NCBI RefSeq assembly: GCF_011761945.1 | Contig: NZ_JAASQV010000001.1 | Location: 1,426,001 to 1,490,000, forward strand | Length of the DNA stretch: 64,000 nucleotides | From: Sphingomonas leidyi | GTDB taxonomy: Bacteria; Pseudomonadota; Alphaproteobacteria; Sphingomonadales; Sphingomonadaceae | Reading direction: 5' to 3' | Program-made: the position numbers and the translations under genes | Part shown: positions 1 to 9,874 of the stretch, piece after piece | Position numbering within the stretch: the stretch's first letter is position 1 | Layout: the number at the start of each line of letters is the position of its first letter | The notes under the pieces: model-generated | Database searches by the model: none | The model's input: the letters and a program-made list of their open reading frames with translations, nothing else | Told to the model about the DNA's origin: nothing

Positions 1-29
1 AGAATCGCTTCCGAGGACAGCTCCGCCAT
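1..29 (-). CDS. hprK: Probable HPr kinase/phosphorylase, N-terminal fragment
   Basis: Only the first nine codons are inside the window ([12 protein letters not shown] at 29-27), so the call rests on position. The ATG shares one base with the TGA stop of chvG (TGATG), the usual sign of translational coupling. In many alphaproteobacteria the gene directly behind chvG is hprK, the bifunctional HPr(Ser) kinase/phosphorylase of the regulatory nitrogen-type PTS. The short, acidic start fits that family but does not prove it. The neighbouring sequence outside the window would settle it. Confidence 0.45.
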
Positions 30-1609
30 CAATTGCGTCCCGTCAGTGGCAGTCGCACCACGAATCGCGCCCCGCTCAATCGATCCTCCCGCGATTCGAC
101 TGAAATGCTCCCCTGATGGCCCTCGACGATCGTGCGGGCGATGGCAAGCCCCAGGCCGGAATGCTGGCCGAATGCCTCGTCCTGCGGGCGCACCGAATGA
201 AAGCGGCGGAAGATGTTCTCGCGTGCCTCTTCGGGTACGCCGGACCCCTCGTCCTCCACCCGGATGGTGAGATAATCCTCGTCGCTCGAAGCCGAGATCG
301 CGATCAGGCTCCTGGGCGGCGAGAAGGAGATGGCGTTCTCGATCAGGTTCTCGAACACGCGTTCCAGCCGCGCGCCTTCGCCGAGCACCGTGAGCTCGAC
401 GCCCGGCCCGCGATCGAAGGCGATGCGGATGCCGTTCGGGATGCCGCGCGCTTCGCGCTGGTCGAGCAGCGCCTGGATCATCGCGCCGATATCGACCGGC
501 TCGAAGGTGGCGCGGCTGAGCTGGGCGTCGAGCCGGGAAGCCTCCGAGATGTCCGTGATCAGCCGGTCCAGGCGGAACACGTCGTCGCGCACGATTTCGA
601 GCAGCTGGTCGCGATGCTCCTTCTTCTTCACCGCCGCCATGCCGTCCACCGCGGAGCGCAGCGAGGCGAGGGGGTTCTTCAGCTCGTGGGTGACGTCCGC
701 CGCAAAGGCCTCGGTCGCGTCGATCCGTGCGCGCAGCGCCTGGGTCATGTCGGACAGTGCGCGGGCGAGCAGGCCGATCTCGTCGCTGCGATCGGGCAGG
801 CGGGGCACCACCACTTCGCGCGCGCGCCCCAGCCGCACCCGGATCGCGGCGCGCGCGAGCAGGCGCAGCGGCCGCACGATCGTGCGCGCCAGGAACAGCG
901 ACAGCAGGATCGAGAAGACCGAGACGAACAGCAGGACCATGCCCAGGCGGAAGCGCTCGGCCCGCACCGTCTGGGTAATGTCGCGCGCGTTCACCGTGGT
1001 CATCACCACGCCCAGCTCGGTGATCGGCGCGGCGGCGGTGATCACCGGGGTGCGATCGGGCGCGCGCCAGACCGTCGCGGGGGTGCCATGCGCGGAGAGG
1101 GCCGTGCGCACGTCCGGCCAGTCGAGCCCCTGATCCGCCGGGCGCTCGCGATAGAGCGGCGCGCGGTCGGCCCCCGCCACCGTGTCGATCACGGCATCGA
1201 GGAAGCGCGCCGCTTCCAGCCCCCAGGGATCCTTGTCCGGATCGCGCAGCACCACGTTGCGCAGGCCCAGCGCCTTGCTGTCCGAGAGCAGTTTCCCCTT
1301 CTCGTCGAACAGGCGGATGCGCGTGCCCGTGTCGCGCGCCAGGCTGAGCACCAGCAGGTCGCGGCGTTTCGCGTCCTTGGCGGAAGCGAGGGCCTGGGCG
1401 ATCAGCCGCACCTCTCGGCCTGCCTGCTCCACCCGGCTGTCGACGATCCGGCTGCGATAGGAATCGAGATAGGAGAAGCCGCCGCCCAGCAGCGCCAGCG
1501 CGAAGATGTTCACCGCGAGGATGCGCGGCGTCAGGCTGACCCGGTTGGACCATTTGAGCGCGAGGTCGCGCTCGTCCCTATTCGTCCGAGAACCGGTAGC
1601 CCGCGCCAT
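29..1609 (-). CDS. chvG: Sensor histidine kinase ChvG (ExoS type)
   Basis: This membrane histidine kinase of 526 residues partners the response regulator encoded just upstream. It shows a first membrane segment near residues 29-50, a periplasmic sensor region, a second membrane segment ending in a HAMP domain, the phospho-accepting H-box THELKNP with His about 308, an N-box NLIENA near 421, and the GLGLAIA G-box. The frame is open further upstream, but the first usable start after the regulator begins is the ATG at 1609, giving a 32-base overlap with chvI. Known ChvG-ChvI systems control envelope and acid responses and central carbon genes in alphaproteobacteria. The position opposite pckA supports the assignment. 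Confidence 0.9.
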   Translation of the reverse strand: MARATGSRTNRDERDLALKWSNRVSLTPRILAVNIFALALLGGGFSYLDSYRSRIVDSRVEQAGREVRLIAQALASAKDAKRRDLLVLSLARDTGTRIRLFDEKGKLLSDSKALGLRNVVLRDPDKDPWGLEAARFLDAVIDTVAGADRAPLYRERPADQGLDWPDVRTALSAHGTPATVWRAPDRTPVITAAAPITELGVVMTTVNARDITQTVRAERFRLGMVLLFVSVFSILLSLFLARTIVRPLRLLARAAIRVRLGRAREVVVPRLPDRSDEIGLLARALSDMTQALRARIDATEAFAADVTHELKNPLASLRSAVDGMAAVKKKEHRDQLLEIVRDDVFRLDRLITDISEASRLDAQLSRATFEPVDIGAMIQALLDQREARGIPNGIRIAFDRGPGVELTVLGEGARLERVFENLIENAISFSPPRSLIAISASSDEDYLTIRVEDEGSGVPEEARENIFRRFHSVRPQDEAFGQHSGLGLAIARTIVEGHQGSISVESREDRLSGARFVVRLPLTGRN

Positions 1610-2285
1610 ATAATGTCTCGATGGCGTCGAACTGCGAATCGACCTGCCGGAACTTGCGGCGCACGCGCTTGATGTGGCTGTCGATGGTGCGGTCATCGAC
1701 ATAGATGTCGTCCTGATAGGCGGCATCCATCAGCTGGTTGCGGGTCTTCACGATGCCCGGGCGCTGCGCCAGCGTCTCCAGGATCAGGAACTCGGTAACG
1801 GTCAGCGTCACGTTGATGCCGTTCCAGGTCACGCGGTGGCGCGCCGGGTCCATGGTGAGCCGGCCGCGCTCCAGCGCCTCGGCGGTCACTTCCTCGCCGC
1901 CCTCGGCGCTCGGCTGCGTGGCCTCGGTACGGCGCAGGATCGCGCGGATCCGCGCGATCAGCAGGCGCTGGCTGAACGGCTTGGCAATATAGTCGTCCGC
2001 GCCCATCGCCAGGCCCAGCGCCTCGTCCAGCTCGTCATCCTTGCTCGTGAGGAAGATCACCGGGATCGTGCTCTTCTCGCGCAGCCGGCGGAGCAGCTCG
2101 AGCCCGTCCATCTTCGGCATCTTGATGTCGAGCACCGCCAGGTCGGGCGGATTGTCGATCAATGCCTTCAGCGCACTCTCGCCGTCCGAATAGACGCGCG
2201 TGAGGAAACCCTCGGTCTGCAACGCGATCGAGACGGAGGTGAGGATGTTGCGGTCGTCGTCGACCAACGCGATCGTTGCGGTCAT
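1578..2285 (-). CDS. chvI: Response regulator ChvI, OmpR family
   Basis: This 235-residue regulator has a receiver domain (residues 1-120: acidic pocket DDD at 9-11, phospho-acceptor Asp53, Thr80, Lys102 in AKPF) followed by an OmpR-type winged helix ending near YRFSDE. It should be phosphorylated by ChvG and bind DNA as a dimer. It is the first gene of the leftward chvI-chvG-hprK unit and is divergent from pckA across about 175 bases, so the two units may share regulation. Start ATG 2285; ends inside the chvG start. The chvI-chvG-hprK order beside pckA is known from rhizobia and sphingomonads. Confidence 0.93.
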   Translation of the reverse strand: MTATIALVDDDRNILTSVSIALQTEGFLTRVYSDGESALKALIDNPPDLAVLDIKMPKMDGLELLRRLREKSTIPVIFLTSKDDELDEALGLAMGADDYIAKPFSQRLLIARIRAILRRTEATQPSAEGGEEVTAEALERGRLTMDPARHRVTWNGINVTLTVTEFLILETLAQRPGIVKTRNQLMDAAYQDDIYVDDRTIDSHIKRVRRKFRQVDSQFDAIETLYGAGYRFSDE

Positions 2286-2401
2286 GCTTGTGTGGCACTC
2301 GGGTCCATTGAATCCGTGGCGTAACCGAAAGTTCTTTGCCGCTCAATCGGCTGACAACGTTTACTCGGGTTGACCCCCGTCCGGCTGAGGTTCAAGGCCG
2401 C

Positions 2402-2414
2402 GCAATATTATTGC
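2402..2414. promoter_or_regulatory. Perfect palindrome in the chvI-pckA divergent region
   Basis: GCAATA-T-TATTGC is a perfect 6-1-6 palindrome lying 46 bases before the pckA start, in the 175-base divergent intergenic region. It contains a TATTAT hexamer that could be a -10 box, but no convincing -35 sits 16-18 bases upstream. It may be an operator for pckA. No regulator is assigned. Confidence 0.3.
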
Positions 2415-2460
2415 ACCGGAGGGCAACAATCCGGGCAAGCACTTGGAGACGGAGGCCAAT

Positions 2461-4068
2461 TTGACCGAGCGCACCCCGCGCCATGGTCTCGATGCGATGG
2501 GCATCGGGACGGACGCCGATATCATCTGGAACCTGGAGACCGCGCAGCTCGTCGAGCACGCCGTGCGCCGCGGCGAGGGCAAGCTGGCCAAGGACGGCCC
2601 GCTGGTCGTCACCACGGGCAAGCACACCGGCCGTTCGGCCAAGGACAAGTTCATCGTCCGCGACGCCGCCACCGAGGACAGTGTCTGGTGGGGCAAGGTC
2701 AACAAGGAGATGAGCCCGGCGCATTTCGCTGCGCTCAAGGCCGATTTCCTTGCCGCGCTGGCGGATCGCGACACGCTGTTCGTGCAGGATCTCCACGGCG
2801 GCTCGCAGGCCGAGCACCGCGTCAACGTGCGCGTGATCAACGAGCTGGCCTGGCACAATCTGTTCATCCGCACGATGCTGGTCCGTCCGCCGGCCGGAGA
2901 CCTTGCCGGCTTCGTGCCCGAGTATACGATCGTCGACCTGCCCAGCTTCCGCGCCGATCCGGAGCGCCATGGCTGTCGCAGCGAGACGGTGATCGCGGTG
3001 AGCTTCACCGAGAAGCTGATCCTGATCGGCGGCACCGCCTATGCCGGCGAGATGAAGAAGAGCGTCTTCGGGCTCCTCAACTATCTGCTGCCCCAGGACG
3101 GCATCATGCCGATGCATTGTTCGGCGAACATCGGCGCGGACGGCGATACCGCGGTGTTCTTCGGCCTGTCCGGCACCGGCAAGACCACGCTTTCGGCCGA
3201 TGCCTCGCGCACGCTGATCGGCGACGACGAGCATGGCTGGTCGGACACCGCCGTGTTCAATTTCGAGGGCGGCTGCTACGCCAAGATGATCAACCTCTCG
3301 GCCGAGGCCGAGCCGGAGATCTTCGCGACGACCAGGCGCTTCGGCACGGTGCTCGAGAATGTGGTGATGGACGAGGAGAGCCGCGCCCTCGATCTCGCGG
3401 ACAACAGCCTCGCCGAGAACAGCCGCGGTGCCTATCCGATCGACTTCATTCCCAACACCTCCGAGCGGAATCTCGGCCCGGTGCCGCGCAACATCATCTT
3501 CCTGACCGCGGATGCCTTCGGCGTGATGCCGCCGATCGCCAAGCTGACGCCCGATCAGGCGATGTATCACTTCCTCTCGGGCTACACCGCCAAGGTGGCG
3601 GGCACCGAGATCGGCGTGACCGAGCCCGAGGCGACCTTCTCCACCTGCTTCGGCGCCGCCTTCATGCCGCGCCATCCGGCGGTCTATGGCAATCTGCTCA
3701 AGGAGCGGATCGCGACGGGCGGCGTGGATTGCTGGCTGGTCAACACCGGCTGGAGCGGCGGCCGCGCCACCGATCCGGGCATCAAGCGCATGCCGATCCG
3801 CGTGACGCGGGCATTGCTCAACGCCGCGCTCGACGGCAGCCTGGCCCAGGCCGAGTTCCGCAGGGATCCCAATTTCGGCTTCATGGTGCCGGTCGCGGTG
3901 CCGGGGGTGGACGGCGCGATCCTCGATCCGCGTGCCGCCTGGGCGAACAAGGCGGATTATGATGCGACCGCCGGCAGGCTGGTCGACCAGTTCGTCGAGA
4001 ATTTCGCCCAGTTCGCCGACCATGTCGATGCGGGCGTGCGCGAGGCGGCGCCCAAGGTTACCGCCTGA
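2461..4068 (+). CDS. pckA: Phosphoenolpyruvate carboxykinase (ATP)
   Basis: This enzyme of 535 residues converts oxaloacetate and ATP to phosphoenolpyruvate, ADP and CO2, the first step of gluconeogenesis from organic and fatty acids. The kinase P-loop [10 protein letters not shown] is at residues 235-244, followed by the metal-binding region around LIGDDEHGW and the conserved EGGCYAK and NTGWSGG motifs. Length is normal for the family. A TTG start at 2461 is preferred because GGAGG lies at 2451-2455, five bases before it; an upstream TTG at 2443 has no comparable site. It is transcribed away from chvI-chvG, a conserved pairing in alphaproteobacteria. Confidence 0.95.
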   Translation: MTERTPRHGLDAMGIGTDADIIWNLETAQLVEHAVRRGEGKLAKDGPLVVTTGKHTGRSAKDKFIVRDAATEDSVWWGKVNKEMSPAHFAALKADFLAALADRDTLFVQDLHGGSQAEHRVNVRVINELAWHNLFIRTMLVRPPAGDLAGFVPEYTIVDLPSFRADPERHGCRSETVIAVSFTEKLILIGGTAYAGEMKKSVFGLLNYLLPQDGIMPMHCSANIGADGDTAVFFGLSGTGKTTLSADASRTLIGDDEHGWSDTAVFNFEGGCYAKMINLSAEAEPEIFATTRRFGTVLENVVMDEESRALDLADNSLAENSRGAYPIDFIPNTSERNLGPVPRNIIFLTADAFGVMPPIAKLTPDQAMYHFLSGYTAKVAGTEIGVTEPEATFSTCFGAAFMPRHPAVYGNLLKERIATGGVDCWLVNTGWSGGRATDPGIKRMPIRVTRALLNAALDGSLAQAEFRRDPNFGFMVPVAVPGVDGAILDPRAAWANKADYDATAGRLVDQFVENFAQFADHVDAGVREAAPKVTA

Positions 4069-4155
4069 GCGCGATCCATTCCGGCGGCTGTGGGCGGGCG
4101 CTTCAACCTGTGCTAAATTGCTCCCGTTCCGATCACTCGTAACGGGAGCAACAGC

Positions 4156-4476
4156 ATGAGCATTCTCGACGGCATTCTCGGCCAGGTTTCGCAGAACGTG
4201 GACGTGGCCAATCTCGCCTCCAAGGTCGGGCTTTCGCCCGAGCATGTCGAGCAGGCGGTGCAGGCGCTCGCCAAGTTCCACCCGATGGACACCGATACCG
4301 CCGAGGGTGCCGCCTCGGAGACCGGCCTGCCGGTGGAGAAGCTCCAGGAGATCATCGGCCATATCGGTGGCGAGGGTTCGCTCGGCCGCTTCTCGCAGCT
4401 GATGCAGGAAGGCGGCGAGGGCGTGCTCGGCCAGCTCGGCGGCCTGGCCTCCGGCCTGTTCGGCACCAAGAGCTGA
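4156..4476 (+). CDS. Small conserved-looking protein of unknown function
   Basis: I do not recognise this 106-residue protein. It has no signal peptide or membrane segment; it is acidic and helix-prone, and ends in a Gly-rich segment (LGQLGGLASGLFG) that loosely recalls DUF937/YidB-like small proteins. A good ribosome binding site (GGGAG, nine bases before the ATG) and a very strong terminator directly behind it argue that it is a real, separately transcribed gene. It lies 87 bases after pckA on the same strand and could also be read from that promoter. Confidence 0.7.
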   Translation: MSILDGILGQVSQNVDVANLASKVGLSPEHVEQAVQALAKFHPMDTDTAEGAASETGLPVEKLQEIIGHIGGEGSLGRFSQLMQEGGEGVLGQLGGLASGLFGTKS

Positions 4477-4485
4477 TATCCGCGC

Positions 4486-4516
4486 AGGCTCGCCCGGCGG
4501 GTGGCCGGGCGAGCCT
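4486..4516. terminator. Bidirectional terminator hairpin
   Basis: A perfect 13-bp inverted repeat (AGGCTCGCCCGGC, then a 5-base loop, then its complement) lies between two convergent genes and is followed by a short TTT on the plus side. It probably ends both the small gene on the left and the serine hydrolase gene on the right. Confidence 0.75.
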
Positions 4517-4522
4517 CGCGTT

Positions 4523-6265
4523 TCAGCGTATCGCCGGCAGGATATGGTCCGGCACGTATTTCTCCTGGGGCACGTACGTCACCTTGTCCCCGTAATTGCC
4601 GCCGAAGATCGCCACCACGAGGTCGAGCTTCGGCACGACCATCACCACCTGGCCGCCATTGCCAGCCGCGAAGAAGGCCGGCAGCTTTCCGCGCTGCCAG
4701 GGAAAGTCGATCCCCCACCAGAGATAGCCATAGTGCAGCCCGCGCAGCTCGCCGCTCGGCGCGGTGGAGCGTCGCGCCCAGTCGGCGCTCAGGATGCGCT
4801 TGCCCTGCCAGGTGCCGCCGTCGAGCATCAGCTGGCCCAGCTTCATGAAATCGCGCGGCCGGAACTGCGCGCCGCCGCCCATATAGGGCTCGCCGGTCGG
4901 CTGCAGGTTGAGGGCATAGGGCCCGAACTGCATCGGCCGGGCGATCAGCCGGTCGAAACTCTGCTCCAGCGGCTCGCCGGTAACCCGTGCCAGCACGCCG
5001 CCGGCAAGGTTGGGATTGGTGCTGCAATAGACGCGGCTCGCCCCCGGTGGCGCGACCATCGGCAGATCGAGCGCATAGCGATACCAGTCGGGCTGGGCCT
5101 CCTGATCCTGCATCACGTCCTCGTTGCCCGGCGCCTTGGGGTCGCGATCGTCGCAGTGGAAGCCCGATGCCATGCCGAGCAGGTCGCCCAGCGTCATCGC
5201 CCGCTTGCGCGGATCGAGATCGGCGGGGAGCGTCTTCTCCATCGTCGCATAGACCGGCGTTTCCGGCCCGATCCGCGTGCCCTGCTGCATTGCCGCGCCG
5301 ACCAGCACGGAGGTGAGGCTCTTCGCCGCCGAGCGCGTGTCGTGCAGGGCGTCGCCGTCCGTGCCGTGGAGATACTCCTCCAGCACCAGCTTCCCGTGCC
5401 GGGCGATCAGCACGGCATGGATATCCTGAGCGTGAACCGAGTCGATCGGCTGGTCGATCAGCATCTGGACGAAACGCTCGATCGCCGTGCGGTCGATCCC
5501 CTCCGCCGCCAGCGTGGACACCGGCCAGCCGTCCTGCTTCGGCAGCGGCGGGCGATAGGCATAGGGCGCCGTGAGTCCGGGGCGGGGATAGAAATCGCTC
5601 AGCGCCCCCGCCGGCTCGAAATCATAGCTGTTGCCGCGCCCGGGAATGGCGATCGAGAGCAGTCGGTTGCCGGCATCGAAGTTGCCGGTGGCGATCTCCA
5701 CTTCCTCGGTTGCGCCGCCGGGCTTGCCGAGCAGCCGCACATGGCCGTCCTTCAGCTCGATATGCCTGAGGTCAACATTGCGCCCGATGTTGCGGTCCGG
5801 ATTGCGCAGGAACACGCCGAGCCGCCCGTCCGCCTCGCGGTCGATCTTCAGGTAGAGCGTGAAGCTCTCGTCGAGCGGCCGCACCTCGCCGCGCCATAGC
5901 GACGGGCCGGCGGCGGCGAGCACCACCGGAGTCGCATAGCGCATCCCGCCGGTGACGCTCCGGGGCTGGATCCAATGGCCGCGGATGCGGTTGCCTTCGA
6001 TTCGCCCGCGAAAGCCGCCCAGTTCGCCCGCCAGCGCGAAGCGCAGCGTGTCGCCCGCCTGCGTCACCGCCGCCTTGCGTCCGGCGATCTCGGCGCGCCA
6101 GCCCGACGCTTCCCGGACCAGGGTGAGCGTGCCGCGCACATCCGGGCCGAAGCGCTTCTTCGCCGCCCAGAGCCCGGTGATATCCTGTTTCGCATCCTGC
6201 GCGGCGAGAGGAGCGGGGAGGGTCATTGCCGAGGCCAACAGGACGGAGAGAAGGACGGAACGCAT
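4523..6265 (-). CDS. Secreted serine hydrolase, beta-lactamase class C fold
   Basis: A 580-residue exported protein. A signal peptide (ending near LAAQ) is followed by about 220 residues of a beta-rich N-terminal region that I do not recognise, then a class C beta-lactamase/esterase domain. The nucleophile motif SAAK has Ser312 and Lys315, and the second motif is Tyr413-Cys-Ser. This fold is used by esterases, peptidases and true beta-lactamases; the substrate cannot be told from sequence. The ATG at 6265 is preferred over an upstream in-frame start because it opens the signal peptide and has AAGGG in front. It is convergent with the small gene at 4156. Confidence 0.85.
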   Translation of the reverse strand: MRSVLLSVLLASAMTLPAPLAAQDAKQDITGLWAAKKRFGPDVRGTLTLVREASGWRAEIAGRKAAVTQAGDTLRFALAGELGGFRGRIEGNRIRGHWIQPRSVTGGMRYATPVVLAAAGPSLWRGEVRPLDESFTLYLKIDREADGRLGVFLRNPDRNIGRNVDLRHIELKDGHVRLLGKPGGATEEVEIATGNFDAGNRLLSIAIPGRGNSYDFEPAGALSDFYPRPGLTAPYAYRPPLPKQDGWPVSTLAAEGIDRTAIERFVQMLIDQPIDSVHAQDIHAVLIARHGKLVLEEYLHGTDGDALHDTRSAAKSLTSVLVGAAMQQGTRIGPETPVYATMEKTLPADLDPRKRAMTLGDLLGMASGFHCDDRDPKAPGNEDVMQDQEAQPDWYRYALDLPMVAPPGASRVYCSTNPNLAGGVLARVTGEPLEQSFDRLIARPMQFGPYALNLQPTGEPYMGGGAQFRPRDFMKLGQLMLDGGTWQGKRILSADWARRSTAPSGELRGLHYGYLWWGIDFPWQRGKLPAFFAAGNGGQVVMVVPKLDLVVAIFGGNYGDKVTYVPQEKYVPDHILPAIR

Positions 6266-6287
6266 CGAAACCCTTTCATCGGTTGCG

Positions 6288-7121
6288 TCAGCCGCTTTGC
6301 GCCGCCGGCACGCCACCGTCTTGTATCCGCGCAACTTCCCGCCGCCAGCGCGCCGGCGTTGCGCGAAAGGCTTCGCGAAAGGCGTGGCTCAGATGCGCCT
6401 GGTCGACGAAGCCGGCGGCACAGGCCACTTCGGCCAGCGAGGCGGTGCCGCCCCCCAGCATCGCTGCCGCCCGTTCCAGCCGCCGCCCGCGCAGCAATTC
6501 GCCCGGCGTGCAATGGAGATAGCGGCGAAAGACGCGGGCGAGGTGCACCGGGTGGACCCCCGCCTCGCGGGCAAGGTCGGCGACGCATAGTTCCGGGTCG
6601 TCCGCGGTGAAGCTCATCTCGAACACCCGGCGCAACCAGGAAGGCGGCCTGGCGGCACGTCGCGCCTCGTCGGACGCGAGCGGCTGCACGCTGGCGACCA
6701 GCTGGTGCGCGCGCCCGTCAAAGGCGAGGGGAGTGGGGGCCGCCCGGTCGAACTGCGCCGCGACGGCATGCGCCGTCCAGATCGCATAGGGATCGAGCAC
6801 CCGCACCGCCGGACCTTCGCCGCGTTCATATCCGCCCGAGATGGCGAGGAAGCTGCCCTGGCCTTCGTGGAACCGGTCGCGGTGCGTCGTGCCGGGCGGG
6901 TTGAACACCAGCAGCGGCGTGCGCGATACCGGCGGCGCATCCCTGGCCGAGGACTTGTATCCGCCGGAGAGGACGAGCACGAAATGCGCCTCGTCATGCG
7001 TGTGCGTCTCGACCTCGTGCTCGGGCGCCGTGGCGGCAAGGCGGTGATAGGTGAAGCCGCCGATCGCGCGATAGGCGGGACCGTCGCCCCAGAATTCATG
7101 CCGCGCCCGCCGCAACGCCAC
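6288..7121 (-). CDS. AraC-family transcriptional regulator
   Basis: A 277-residue regulator with an N-terminal cupin-like sensing half (HTHDEAHFVLVLSGG is the typical beginning) and a C-terminal double helix-turn-helix of the AraC/XylS type over roughly the last 100 residues (LAREAGVHPVHLARVFRRY, then LAEVACAAGF). It probably activates nearby genes on binding a small molecule. The start is a GTG at 7121 preceded by AGAGG and GGGA. It lies 22 bases upstream of the serine hydrolase gene on the same strand, so the hydrolase may be its target or operon partner; this is inferred only from spacing. Confidence 0.85.
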   Translation of the reverse strand: MALRRARHEFWGDGPAYRAIGGFTYHRLAATAPEHEVETHTHDEAHFVLVLSGGYKSSARDAPPVSRTPLLVFNPPGTTHRDRFHEGQGSFLAISGGYERGEGPAVRVLDPYAIWTAHAVAAQFDRAAPTPLAFDGRAHQLVASVQPLASDEARRAARPPSWLRRVFEMSFTADDPELCVADLAREAGVHPVHLARVFRRYLHCTPGELLRGRRLERAAAMLGGGTASLAEVACAAGFVDQAHLSHAFREAFRATPARWRREVARIQDGGVPAAQSG

Positions 7122-7153
7122 CGTTCCCGACCTCTTGTGGTTCGCCGGCTGTA

Positions 7154-7522
7154 CTAGTTGTGCAATACTCTTCGATCAACTGCCAGCGCGATTCCTGCGC
7201 CGGCGGCATAGGCGAGGAAGTCGAGCCATTCGAAGCTCCCGCCGAGCACCACCGCGACGATCCGGATGGTGCGTATTCCGAGCAGGTCGAGGATGTGGAT
7301 CGCCTGGCCGAGTTCGATCAGCGCGCCGATCCCGAACGCCGTGGCCGCGGCGGGCAGGGGCCGGATAGGCAGCACCGCGCGCAGCCCGCAATGGACCAGG
7401 ATCACCGCCAGCACGTCGCCCAGATACGGCCGGATGAAGCGATCGCGGGCGTAGAGCGCGATCGCCACCTCGATCGCGAGCAGCAGCGCCGCGACGGCCG
7501 CGTGGCCTGGGCGCCAGACCAT
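7154..7522 (-). CDS. DUF2809 family small membrane protein
   Basis: A 122-residue integral membrane protein with four hydrophobic segments and the pattern RDRFIRPYLGDVLAVI that marks the DUF2809 family. The family has no known function. It sits between the AraC regulator (32 bases away) and the DUF885 peptidase gene on the same strand and may be part of that leftward group. Confidence 0.8.
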   Translation of the reverse strand: MVWRPGHAAVAALLLAIEVAIALYARDRFIRPYLGDVLAVILVHCGLRAVLPIRPLPAAATAFGIGALIELGQAIHILDLLGIRTIRIVAVVLGGSFEWLDFLAYAAGAGIALAVDRRVLHN

Positions 7523-7577
7523 CAGCTGCCGCGATACATGCGGATCAGCGCGGCACGGGCGCGAACGATGGCGCGCA

Positions 7578-9398
7578 TCAGCCCTTCCGCTCGGCGATGT
7601 GCCGATCGATCACATGCCCCAGCACGGTCATCGGCACATTGCCGCCCAGCACCACCGCATCGTTGAACGCGCGGAAGTCGTAGCGCTCGCCCAGCGCCGC
7701 CCTGGCATGGTCGCGCAGGCGATTGATCTCGCTATGCCCCACCTTGTAGCCGCATGCCTGGCCCGGCCAGGAGCAATAGCGATCGACCTCGCCCGAGACT
7801 TCCTCCACCGAGGAGCCGTTGGCGGTGACGAACCAGTCGATCGCCTGTTGCCGCGTCCAGCGCTTGGCGTGGAGGCCGGTATCGACGACCAGCCGGCAGG
7901 CCCGGAAGCCGAGCGACTGGAGGTAGCCGAGCTTCTCCGCCGGATTCTCGGCATAGACGCCCAGCTCGTCGGCCAGCTGCTCGGCATAGAGCGCCCAGCC
8001 TTCCGAATAGGCGTTGAAGGCCAGGATCGAGCGGATCAGCGGCATCCTGTTGGCATATTCGCCTTGCCAGACATGGCCCGGGATGGCCTCGTGATAGGCG
8101 AGATCGGGCAGGCTGAAGCGCGTGTGCAGGCTGGTGGTGCGCAGGTTGATCCAGAATTTGCCCGGGATCGTCCCGTCGATCGAGCCCGCACCGCCATAGG
8201 CGCCGGGCGCGCCGGGCTCCTCCTCGGGCGGCAGCCGCTTCACCTCGACATTGCCCTTCACCAGCGTGTGGAAGGCCTGGGGCATGCGGCTGCGGATATC
8301 CGCGACGCGCTCGTTGAGGAATTTGAGGATCTCGGCGCGACCCGGATCGCCCTCGGGGAAGGCGAAGCGCGGATCCCTGGCCAGCGCCTCCATCCGTGCG
8401 CCGACCGAACCCTGCGAATAGCCCTGCTTCTTCAGGATGGCGTCCATCTCGGACTGGATCTTCGCCAATTGCTCGATGCCCATCCGGTGGACTTCGTCCG
8501 GCGTCATCGTCGTCGTGGTGCCCGCGCTCAGTGCCCAGGCATAATAGGCGTCCCCGTCCTTGAACTTCCACACGCCGGCATCGCCGGTCGCGCGGGCGCG
8601 GTGCTTCTGCAGCTCGGCGATCTGCCGGTCGAGCGCGGGCGCGAGCTTGTCCCTGGCGAGCAGCCAGGCCCGCTCGCCGAAATCGCCATCCATGCCAGCG
8701 GTGCGATTGGCGACCGAGGTGACTACGCCCCAGCCGGCGGGATCGCCGCTACGGGCCAGCCTGATCTGCTTCAGGCACTTGTCGAGCAGGAAGTCGGGCG
8801 CGATCACGCCTCTGGCCGCCGCGCGCTTCAGCCGTTCGGTTTCGCCGTCCACCTGCTCGGCATAGCTTTCCAGCCGGTCGAGATAGGCCTCGCCGTCTTC
8901 GGGCGTCGCAATCTGGTGATCGCTGTCGAGCATGCGCGGCAAGTCGAGGAACGCGCCGACATTCTGCACCACCACATAGGGGGTGTTGCGCCAGCTGCCC
9001 GTGGCCACGTCACCATAGCCGAAGGCGAAGCCCTTGAGTGCGTTGGAGAAGCTCGCCTGGATCACGTCGACATGGGTCCGCATCGCCGGGCTCAGCGCGT
9101 TCATGTCGAGCTTGGCCAGGTCGGCCAGCCCCTTTCTCAGGTTCGCCGCGATCTTCGCCTGGCCCTTGACCGAGCGGTCCGTCAACTGGTGCTTCAGGTT
9201 CGCCCGCTTGTCCTTGTCGACGCCCAGCGTGGTTGCCGTCTCGGGATAATCGCGCAGCATCTGCTCGGCGATCCTGTCGATCAGCGCCTGGGCCGGCGCG
9301 TCATTGTCGGCCAGCAGGGCACGGGCCCCGGCGGGCGCGCCGGCGAACGCGAGCGTCGAGCCTGCGCCAAGCAGCAACTGGCGGCGAGTGGTGTTCAT
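7578..9398 (-). CDS. DUF885 family metallopeptidase-like protein, Tat-exported
   Basis: A 606-residue exported protein. The N-terminus has a twin-arginine type signal (NTTRRQLLLGAG, cleaved near GARA). The zinc-site motif HEAIPGH (residues 436-442) is typical of DUF885, a family related to M32-like carboxypeptidases and often annotated as putative dipeptidyl carboxypeptidase; the actual substrate is unknown. The ATG at 9398 has GAGG in front and begins the Tat signal; an in-frame extension upstream lacks family character. It lies 25 bases downstream of the NfeD gene on the same strand. Confidence 0.85.
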   Translation of the reverse strand: MNTTRRQLLLGAGSTLAFAGAPAGARALLADNDAPAQALIDRIAEQMLRDYPETATTLGVDKDKRANLKHQLTDRSVKGQAKIAANLRKGLADLAKLDMNALSPAMRTHVDVIQASFSNALKGFAFGYGDVATGSWRNTPYVVVQNVGAFLDLPRMLDSDHQIATPEDGEAYLDRLESYAEQVDGETERLKRAAARGVIAPDFLLDKCLKQIRLARSGDPAGWGVVTSVANRTAGMDGDFGERAWLLARDKLAPALDRQIAELQKHRARATGDAGVWKFKDGDAYYAWALSAGTTTTMTPDEVHRMGIEQLAKIQSEMDAILKKQGYSQGSVGARMEALARDPRFAFPEGDPGRAEILKFLNERVADIRSRMPQAFHTLVKGNVEVKRLPPEEEPGAPGAYGGAGSIDGTIPGKFWINLRTTSLHTRFSLPDLAYHEAIPGHVWQGEYANRMPLIRSILAFNAYSEGWALYAEQLADELGVYAENPAEKLGYLQSLGFRACRLVVDTGLHAKRWTRQQAIDWFVTANGSSVEEVSGEVDRYCSWPGQACGYKVGHSEINRLRDHARAALGERYDFRAFNDAVVLGGNVPMTVLGHVIDRHIAERKG

Positions 9399-9423
9399 TC
9401 GGAATTCCTCGAAACGAAAATCT

Positions 9424-9873
9424 TCAGGCCGGCTCGACGTCGAGCGAACCGCTCCGCGCGCCGGTGATGCGGACATGCGCGCCGGCCGGGGTATCCGGGC
9501 CGTTGGCGAGCCATTCGCCGTCACCCACCTTCACCCGGCCCTGGCCGGCGACGATGGGCTCGACCACGGTGACCACCTGGCCGATCAGCCGGGCGACGCG
9601 GTCGTTGAGCAGCGGATCCTCGCTCGGCACCGGATTGGTGCGATACCAGCGCCGCCCGACCGCCACGGCCGCTGCCGAGGCTCCCGCGAACAGGAACACC
9701 TCGAACACCAGGTCGAACGCCGGTACGAGCAGGGTGACGATGCCGGTCACCGCAGCTCCCGCAGCGATGAAGACCAGGAAGACGCCCGGCACGAGCAGCT
9801 CGGCGATGGCGAGCAGCGCGGCGAGGATCAGCCAGGCCAGACCCGGCACGGCGAGCAGTTGGTCGAAGTTCAT
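9424..9873 (-). CDS. NfeD family membrane protein
   Basis: A 149-residue NfeD-type protein. It has two or three membrane helices in the first 75 residues (PGLAWLILAALLAIAELLVP and following) and a C-terminal OB-fold domain of about 65 residues with the typical GRVKVGDGEW strand. NfeD proteins pair with SPFH proteins in membrane microdomains. That partner is directly upstream, with only one base between its stop and this ATG. A strong AGGAGA site overlaps the end of the partner gene and fixes the start at 9873. Confidence 0.9.
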   Translation of the reverse strand: MNFDQLLAVPGLAWLILAALLAIAELLVPGVFLVFIAAGAAVTGIVTLLVPAFDLVFEVFLFAGASAAAVAVGRRWYRTNPVPSEDPLLNDRVARLIGQVVTVVEPIVAGQGRVKVGDGEWLANGPDTPAGAHVRITGARSGSLDVEPA

Positions 9874-9874
9874 C

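Noticed and set aside
2392..4362. 656-codon minus-strand frame opposite pckA
   Set aside because: It is antisense to a clear enzyme gene and has low-complexity, His/Arg-rich translation; no start signal.
4523..6265. Beta-lactamase conferring drug resistance
   Set aside because: The SxxK and Tyr motifs show the fold only. The long unknown N-terminal region and the lack of an AmpR-type regulator argue against AmpC. The same applies to the gene at 61571.
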